The notes under the pieces: generated by a model
The model's input: the letters and a program-made list of their open reading frames with translations, nothing else
Told to the model about the DNA's origin: nothing
The model's database searches: none
Source of the DNA: Butyrivibrio sp.
Lineage (GTDB): Bacteria; Bacillota; Clostridia; Lachnospirales; Lachnospiraceae
DNA length: 20,334 bases
Direction of reading: 5' to 3'
NCBI GenBank assembly: GCA_024688095.1
Contig: JAILEJ010000459.1
Coordinates: 1-20,334, forward strand
Shown: one piece after another, positions 15,298 through 20,334 of the stretch
How the letters are laid out: the number at the start of each line of letters is the position of its first letter
How positions within the stretch are numbered: the first letter of the stretch is position 1
Position numbers and translations under genes: made by a program

Positions 15298-16677
15298 ATG
15301 CAGCAATCATCAAATGTAAAAAGTATGGTAGAAGGTTCTATAATTAAACACATAATTTTATTCTCGATACCACTTATGTTCGGGAATATATTCCAGATGC
15401 TATATAATACAGTTGATTCGATTGTTGTAGGTAAATATGTAGGAACTCAGGCCCTTGCAGCAGTCGGTTCTACAACAATGATCGTGAATATGCTGGTGTT
15501 CTTTTTTAACGGATTCTCGATTGGTGCAGGGGTTATTATTTCCAGATATTTTGGAGCCAAAAATCTGAAAAGGCTTCATGATTCCATAGAGACAACTATG
15601 GCGATGACATTTATTCTGTGCATTGTATTTACAATTATAGGAAGCTTGGGAGTTGTGCCTATGCTTCATTTTATGGATACGCCGGAAGATGTCATGGCAG
15701 ATGCTACGACTTATCTTAGAATATATTTCATGGGATTTTCGGGACTTCTTATATACAATATGGGAAGCGGAATACTGCGTGCTGTTGGTGATACCAAGAG
15801 ACCTCTTATGTTCCTGGTTCTTACAAGCGTTGTTAATATTATTCTTGATTTATTTTTTGTTATTGTACTTAAAGCAGGAATAGCAGGGGTTGCATATGCG
15901 ACAATAATATCTCAGATGATATCAGCTGTATTAATTATTCTTTTGCTGGTAAGGACTAATGAAATTTATAAATTCGTATGGAAAGATATCAGGATAGATG
16001 GTGATATTCTTAGAAGTATTATAGTTATTGGTCTTCCTACAGGTATTCAGTCTGTAATAACAGCTTTTTCAAATGTGTTTGTTCAGTCCTATATTAATCA
16101 TTTTGGATCAGGTTGTATGGCCGGCTGGAGCTGTTACAACAAACTGGACTCATTTATTATGCTTCCAATGTCAAGTATGGCAATGGCGGCTACGACGTTT
16201 GTAAGTCAGAATGTCGGGGCCAGAAAGTTTGACAGAGTTAATAAGGGAACCAGGATAGTAATTCTTATGTCTATGTTTATTACTTTTGTAATTGCAGTAG
16301 CTCTCTACATATGGGCAGAACCGGCAATACATCTTTTCTCTTCGGACAAAGAAGTTATAAAGTATGGAGCTTTATTTATTCATACAAATGTCTTTTTCCT
16401 CATACTAAACTGCGTAAATCATACGCTTGCGTCATCGCTTAGGGGAAGGGGAGATTCCAAAGCTCCTATGTTTATAATGATAGGAAATTTCGTAGTAGTT
16501 CGTCAGATTTATTTATTCATATTGACCAATTATATATCCAATACTCCTAAGTGGGTTGGCTTTGGATATCCTGTTGGCTGGGCGTGCTGTTGTATCGTGG
16601 AAGTTACTTATTACCTGATCAGATGGGGAAACAAAGAAAAAACTGAAAAAAAGTTAATGGCTGAAGGTATCAGCTGA
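15298..16677 (+). CDS. MATE-family multidrug/small-molecule efflux protein
   Basis: This 459-residue integral membrane protein has the usual length and two-repeat architecture of MATE antiporters. Its N-terminus (IIKHIILFSIPLMFGNIFQM, then DSIVVGKYVGTQALAAVGST) is the typical first MatE half. The second half starts near residue 240 with RSIIVIGLPTGIQSVITAFS and contains AATTFVSQNVGARKFDRV. AGGAG precedes the ATG by four bases, 43 bases after the permease stop, so it probably belongs to the same transcript. MATE proteins export drugs, metals or organic molecules using Na+ or H+ gradients. Here it may export an aglycone or acyl product released from the imported glycoside, but this is inference from position only. 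Confidence 0.9.
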   Translation: MQQSSNVKSMVEGSIIKHIILFSIPLMFGNIFQMLYNTVDSIVVGKYVGTQALAAVGSTTMIVNMLVFFFNGFSIGAGVIISRYFGAKNLKRLHDSIETTMAMTFILCIVFTIIGSLGVVPMLHFMDTPEDVMADATTYLRIYFMGFSGLLIYNMGSGILRAVGDTKRPLMFLVLTSVVNIILDLFFVIVLKAGIAGVAYATIISQMISAVLIILLLVRTNEIYKFVWKDIRIDGDILRSIIVIGLPTGIQSVITAFSNVFVQSYINHFGSGCMAGWSCYNKLDSFIMLPMSSMAMAATTFVSQNVGARKFDRVNKGTRIVILMSMFITFVIAVALYIWAEPAIHLFSSDKEVIKYGALFIHTNVFFLILNCVNHTLASSLRGRGDSKAPMFIMIGNFVVVRQIYLFILTNYISNTPKWVGFGYPVGWACCCIVEVTYYLIRWGNKEKTEKKLMAEGIS

Positions 16678-16719
16678 TTTATTTATGGTGGTAACCATAT
16701 TTATCCTGGAGGATATGAT

Positions 16720-18216
16720 ATGAGAATTAGAACTATAATTACACAGGATGCTGAAGTAGATGATCAGAATTCATTAAGACATTTTTTGTTCTATGCAAAT
16801 GAAATGGATTTGCAGGGGATAATACAGACATCATCGAAATTTCATTGGGAAGGAGTTCCTGGAGCGGTCAGATCAGAGAAAAAATATAAAGATGATTTTG
16901 AGAGCACGGATGGTAGTGAAAAGCCGGCTTTTGATAAGCCATACAGATGGCCTGGAACTAAATGGATGAATGAAGTTATTGATGACTATGAGACTGATTA
17001 TCCATTTCTTATGAAACAGGATAAAAGGTATCCTGCTCCTGATTATTTAAGATTAATAACAAAAGTTGGAAATATAGGCTATGAAGGTGAAATGGATAGT
17101 TCAAGTGATGGATCAGAGCTTATAAGACAGCGCATTCTGGACGATGACGAAAGGACTCTCTATTTACAGGTATGGGGCGGAACCAATACCATAGCAAGAG
17201 CACTCCGAGACATTCAGGAAGAGTATCAGGATAAGGAAGACTGGGAAAAGCTTCATGATAAAATCACCAAAAAGGTTGTTATAACAGCATGTGGTGAACA
17301 GGATAATACTTATAAAGAATATATAGCTGAAAACTGGCCTGGAATACAGTTTGTAAAAACTCTTCAGATGATGAGTTATGCGTATCCCTGGTTTAATATG
17401 CCTGAAGGGGATAGTAAGGATACACTTAAAGCTGAGTTTATGGAGAAATATCTGCTTAGCAAAAACAGTGCTCTTATAAAAGGATATTGTACATGGCTTG
17501 ATGGAAACAGATATGAAGGTGAAGAGGAATCTTCTCAGTTTGGCGCAAACCCAAATATTGTAAATGAATGGTTTGGGGCAAGGCTTATAAAAGAAACTCC
17601 TGGAAAATATGATTTTTTATCTGAAGGGGATTCTCCAACTTATATTGTATTGATTCCATTTGGAATGAGAACACTTGAGAATTTTGAATATGGCGGAATT
17701 GCAGGAAGATATCATAAAGTAGATGGATATATCAATTCCAAAGGACAGGAATGTAACGTATGGGATGTATCAAAAGACAGTTATACTGACAGAAACGGAA
17801 ATGTTACTGATGAAGAGTCAATGTGGAAGTATGTAGCTGATGTGCAAAGAGATTTTGCTGCACGTGTTAACTGGGCTGATAAGGATTCTGAAATTAAATG
17901 TGAGCATTCTCCGGTATTAAATATTGTAGAAGGTACAGATATTGAAGCCTCCGCCGGATCAGAAGTTCAGCTGCATTTGTCAGTTGATGATGTGGATAAT
18001 ACGGGCATTTCGTATGAGTGCAGAGTATATAAAGAAATCAGTTCTGAATGGGCAGATGATTCTTTTATAAGTATTGATGATAAGAATAATATTGTGGGTG
18101 TATGTATAGATAGCAAGGCATGTGTGGGTGATAAACTTCATCTGATAGTCAAGGCAGTATCAGGGGGATATTATAAACTATTTAATTATAAGCATGTCAT
18201 TATTAGTATTAACTAG
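16720..18216 (+). CDS. DUF1593 / Sde182-like protein with nucleoside-hydrolase-like domain
   Basis: This is a 498-residue protein. Residues 1-400 form the DUF1593 domain (renamed in Pfam for cellulose-binding Sde182), whose fold resembles nucleoside hydrolases. The N-terminal motif RTIITQDAEVDDQNSLRHFL keeps Asp10, Asp14 and Asp15, comparable with the Ca-binding Asp cluster of nucleoside hydrolases. Other typical blocks are GYEGEMDSSSDGSELI and LYLQVWGGTNTIARAL. From about 400 a beta-sandwich C-terminal domain follows (IVEGTDIEASAGSEVQLHL). No signal peptide is visible, so it is cytoplasmic, unlike what a 'cellulose-binding' name implies. GGAGG lies seven bases before the ATG; a small hairpin (TATGGT/ACCATA, 16684-16699) sits between it and the MATE gene. 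It is followed 13 bases later by the esterase. A furanoside-cleaving role is my inference; no activity is certain. Confidence 0.85.
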   Translation: MRIRTIITQDAEVDDQNSLRHFLFYANEMDLQGIIQTSSKFHWEGVPGAVRSEKKYKDDFESTDGSEKPAFDKPYRWPGTKWMNEVIDDYETDYPFLMKQDKRYPAPDYLRLITKVGNIGYEGEMDSSSDGSELIRQRILDDDERTLYLQVWGGTNTIARALRDIQEEYQDKEDWEKLHDKITKKVVITACGEQDNTYKEYIAENWPGIQFVKTLQMMSYAYPWFNMPEGDSKDTLKAEFMEKYLLSKNSALIKGYCTWLDGNRYEGEEESSQFGANPNIVNEWFGARLIKETPGKYDFLSEGDSPTYIVLIPFGMRTLENFEYGGIAGRYHKVDGYINSKGQECNVWDVSKDSYTDRNGNVTDEESMWKYVADVQRDFAARVNWADKDSEIKCEHSPVLNIVEGTDIEASAGSEVQLHLSVDDVDNTGISYECRVYKEISSEWADDSFISIDDKNNIVGVCIDSKACVGDKLHLIVKAVSGGYYKLFNYKHVIISIN

Positions 18217-18229
18217 AGAGGTATGAGAA

Positions 18230-19513
18230 ATGGGAAATATGTATTATCAGGTTATAGATGTTACTGATTTTGGACCTTACATTACAAAGGTCATTTTGGC
18301 TATGCCAAGAGTAATGGACAAGGCTGAGTTGAGTAAAGACTTGTTCAATGTATATGTAACTGTAAAAGACAGATTTGGAGATGTTGCAAAGGTACCCAAG
18401 TCATTTGCAGAAAGAGATATACTTGTTCCAAGTGAAGGAGAAAGAGAGATTACAGGAATCTATCCTTGTGATATAGAAGGTAATGAACAGAAAAGTGGAA
18501 GATTTATAGCACTTGAGCTTGCTTACGGTCCTATATATAAATGCTCTTCAGCGATTATGGCTGATATTACCACTTTAAATGCACATGAGTATTATACATT
18601 CAGTGATTATAAAATCACTCAGGTTAGAAGCATTGGAAGTGGAGCAGAAATGTTGTCTGATCTTTTATTTGATAAATGCGCAGGAATCTATAATCCTAAA
18701 AAGGACAGATTCAAAGATTATAAATCAGAAGATGAAGAAAAAGTATTAAGATATGGTTATTATGTTCCGGAACTAAACGGAGGAAAAAAGCCTTTGATAG
18801 TATGGCTTCATGGAGCGGGTGAAGGCGGTACTCAGACCTGCATAACATATACAGGTAATAAAGTTACAGAACTTACAGAAACGTGGGTGCAGGATAAATT
18901 TGATGGAGTATTCATATTAGTGCCTCAGTGCCCTACGATGTGGCTTGATGATGGAAGTGGTAAGTATGGAGATTCCGGAAATTCCAAATATGTACAGGTA
19001 TTAAAAAATACCATTGATCAGTTTATAAGCAGATATTCTGATGTTATTGATATGGACAGGATATACGTTGGAGGTGATTCAAATGGTGGATTTATGACCA
19101 TGAGAATGATAATGGATTATCCTGATTATTTTGCAGCAGCATTTCCTATTTGTGAAGCAATGCTTGATGAAAGGATAGATGAACTACATATATCAAAAAT
19201 GAAAGATATGCCTATATGGTTTACTCATGCAGCTAATGATCCTATAGTAGTTCCTGATAAATATGCGGTTCCAACATATGAAAGATTGATCAAAGCAGGC
19301 GCTTCTAATGTACATTTTACATATTGGGACAAGATTGTTGATATACACGCAGGCTTTAAGGATGCAGCTGGTAATCCATATGAATATCTGGGACACTTTG
19401 CCTGGATTCCAATGCTTAATGATGACTGTAAATTAGATTATAATGGTGAACCTGTTAAATTTGATGGTAAAGAAGTTACACTCATCGAATGGTTATCAAA
19501 GCAAAAAAAATAA
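18230..19513 (+). CDS. Alpha/beta hydrolase (esterase) with N-terminal Ig-like domain, paralogue of the 6096-7367 gene
   Basis: The 427-residue product matches the esterase at 6096-7367 end to end. The N-domain starts YYQVIDVTDFGPYITKVIL. The hydrolase domain has WLHGAGEGG (192-200), VPQCPTMWLDDG (231-242), GGDSNGG with nucleophile Ser284, probable Asp337 (AANDPIVVP) and His389 (LGHFAWIPML). Both end in the same way (GKEVT-L-EWL). The C-terminal halves are nearly collinear, while the N-domains differ more, which suggests an older duplication with changed substrate preference. No signal peptide is present, so it is cytoplasmic. It is the last gene of the second operon, directly behind the DUF1593 gene, and the two may act on the same imported glycoside. 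The start has GAGAGG about eight bases upstream. Confidence 0.83.
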   Translation: MGNMYYQVIDVTDFGPYITKVILAMPRVMDKAELSKDLFNVYVTVKDRFGDVAKVPKSFAERDILVPSEGEREITGIYPCDIEGNEQKSGRFIALELAYGPIYKCSSAIMADITTLNAHEYYTFSDYKITQVRSIGSGAEMLSDLLFDKCAGIYNPKKDRFKDYKSEDEEKVLRYGYYVPELNGGKKPLIVWLHGAGEGGTQTCITYTGNKVTELTETWVQDKFDGVFILVPQCPTMWLDDGSGKYGDSGNSKYVQVLKNTIDQFISRYSDVIDMDRIYVGGDSNGGFMTMRMIMDYPDYFAAAFPICEAMLDERIDELHISKMKDMPIWFTHAANDPIVVPDKYAVPTYERLIKAGASNVHFTYWDKIVDIHAGFKDAAGNPYEYLGHFAWIPMLNDDCKLDYNGEPVKFDGKEVTLIEWLSKQKK

Positions 19514-19535
19514 AGATTTAAACACACTCCTAATT

Positions 19536-19579
19536 GCCGGAAAAGGACAGACAATAATAACTGTCTGCCCTTTCCCGGC
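19536..19579. terminator. Long stem-loop between convergent genes, probable shared terminator
   Basis: GCCGGAAAAGGACAGACA (19536-19553) pairs with TGTCTGCCCTTTCCCGGC (19562-19579) around an eight-base loop, with two A-C mismatches in 18 positions. It stands between the esterase stop and the stop of the minus-strand gene. A plus-strand T-run is missing; the minus strand has a run of eight T residues some 25 bases beyond the stem. It is a likely transcription end or mRNA 3'-protecting structure for both operons. Confidence 0.7.
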
Positions 19580-19612
19580 CTTCTCCTTATAATGATATTT
19601 ATTAATTTGATT

Positions 19613-20248
19613 TTATATGCTGTCAGTTCTTTCCCATCCTTCGCCAGCATCGGTTTCGTGTCTTACGAAATAGAAATCACAGTAATCTCCACCCTGACAT
19701 AATGTCTTGGTTCTTATAAAGTCGGTATAGTGAAGCTCGCCATAATTTATAATGTCTGCATGACAACACATTGCGCCAAGTTTAAGAAGTCCTCTGGGTT
19801 TTAATATTTTTTCATATATGCATTCATTACATTCAAAATGAAATTCATCTTTAGGATCTGTGTCATTGTGCCAGGTATATCTCCAACCAATTCCTGATTT
19901 ATGCTTAAATCCAAATGGAACAACCTTCTTCATAAGAGGGATGAAAAAGCCTTTCTTTGAAAGCTTCTGCATTGAGGTTGGATCCAGGAATTTCCACATT
20001 TCTTCTGAAACAATCTTATATGCTTCTTCTTCACTTTTTCCATGCTTTTGCAAAACTTCATACATGGCTATGGAAGTCAGGATCTGTGCCATATGTTCAT
20101 AATTATTCTTGTCGCAATAATATTTTTCCTCTTTTATAAGTTCATTCATTCTTGAATAGATATCAACCTGAATATCTTTATCAAGTGTGGGAAAATAGTT
20201 TTGATAGCGACTTATTTTTACCATCTCTTCAGGAATATATTTTTTCAT
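19613..20248 (-). CDS. ATC-hydrolase (L-2-amino-thiazoline-4-carboxylate hydrolase) family protein
   Basis: This is a 211-residue soluble protein with no signal peptide. The N-terminal half is helical and charged. The C-terminal half shows the family pattern: CNECIYEKILKPRGL, then LGAMCCHADIINYGELHYTDF and finally GGDYCDFYFVRH, with several conserved Cys residues and the Gly-Asp-x-Cys-Asp-Phe end. The named family member makes N-carbamoyl-cysteine in thiazoline use, but most clostridial members have unknown substrates, so only the fold family is claimed. AAGGAGA precedes the ATG. It has its own promoter with an inverted repeat and is convergent to the sugar operon, so it is probably an independent unit. 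Confidence 0.7.
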   Translation of the reverse strand: MKKYIPEEMVKISRYQNYFPTLDKDIQVDIYSRMNELIKEEKYYCDKNNYEHMAQILTSIAMYEVLQKHGKSEEEAYKIVSEEMWKFLDPTSMQKLSKKGFFIPLMKKVVPFGFKHKSGIGWRYTWHNDTDPKDEFHFECNECIYEKILKPRGLLKLGAMCCHADIINYGELHYTDFIRTKTLCQGGDYCDFYFVRHETDAGEGWERTDSI

Positions 20249-20281
20249 ACAGAAATCTCCTTTTACCCTATTTATTGCTTT

Positions 20282-20310
20282 ATTATAACACGAGTGTTAG
20301 GCTATGCTAA
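20282..20310 (-). promoter_or_regulatory. Sigma-A promoter of the ATC-hydrolase-family gene
   Basis: The minus strand reads TTAGCA (20310-20305), a 17-base spacer and a perfect TATAAT (20287-20282), with a TG one base ahead of the -10 box as in extended promoters. The predicted start is near 20275, giving a leader of about 27 bases before the ATG at 20248. Confidence 0.75.
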
Positions 20311-20313
20311 CAC
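20294..20313. promoter_or_regulatory. Inverted repeat over the -35 region, probable operator
   Basis: GTGTTAG (20294-20300) and CTAACAC (20307-20313) are perfect reverse complements with a six-base spacer. The repeat overlaps the -35 box and most of the spacer of the promoter for the minus-strand gene. A dimeric repressor of TetR or MarR type would fit the geometry; its gene is not in the window unless it lies just beyond the right edge. Confidence 0.55.
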
Positions 20314-20334
20314 CATATATTATAAAATAAAACT

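Noticed and set aside
16720..18216. True nucleoside hydrolase for purine or pyrimidine salvage
   Set aside because: The sequence follows the DUF1593 pattern with a C-terminal beta-sandwich domain, and no nucleoside transport or salvage genes are present.
1..20334. CRISPR arrays, tRNA or rRNA genes, insertion sequences, phage genes
   Set aside because: No spaced repeats, cloverleaf-like segments, transposase motifs or terminal repeats were seen; coding density is high and base use is uniform.

Overview
The window looks like a chromosomal piece of a low-GC, Gram-positive anaerobe of the Clostridia, most likely a plant-fibre-using Lachnospiraceae (Butyrivibrio, Pseudobutyrivibrio or Roseburia type). 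The signs are AT-rich DNA, strong AGGAGG ribosome sites, a lipoprotein-type sugar-binding protein with LplB/YtcP-type permeases, a YesM/YesN-type two-component system and a DUF1593 (Sde182-like) protein. The genus is inference, since no rRNA or marker gene is present.

Layout. Position 1-96 (minus) is the 5' end of a probable chemoreceptor gene cut by the window edge. At 255-1268 (minus) lies a LacI-family regulator. It is divergent from a six-gene catabolic operon (1415-8176, plus): an L-fucose/arabinose isomerase-like enzyme, the N- and C-terminal halves of a transketolase, a glycerol-kinase-like FGGY kinase, an Ig-domain esterase and a small alpha/beta hydrolase. After a 142-bp gap comes a sugar-binding lipoprotein (8319-9917), closed by a stem-loop terminator that faces the convergent response regulator and sensor kinase genes (9985-13262, minus). 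Divergent from the kinase is a second plus-strand operon (13395-19513): two ABC permeases, a MATE transporter, a DUF1593 nucleoside-hydrolase-like protein and a second Ig-domain esterase paralogous to the first. A stem-loop then separates it from a minus-strand ATC-hydrolase-family gene with its own promoter and operator-like repeat.

How the genes fit together. The binding protein and two permeases would import a glycoside, powered by an ATPase encoded elsewhere. The YesM/YesN-type pair probably senses it outside the cell. The esterases and the DUF1593 protein carry no signal peptide, so they would de-esterify and cleave the import in the cytoplasm. The released sugar would go through isomerase, kinase and a dedicated split transketolase. 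That enzyme set matches the logic of the D-apiose transketolase pathway (apiose, apulose, apulose 4-phosphate, then DHAP plus xylulose 5-phosphate). I propose, as inference, that this is an acylated-apioside (or similar branched or furanosidic sugar) utilisation locus with an unusual isomerase and possibly a new type of intracellular furanosidase.

The clearest non-coding feature is a perfect 13-bp inverted repeat between the divergent LacI and isomerase promoters.
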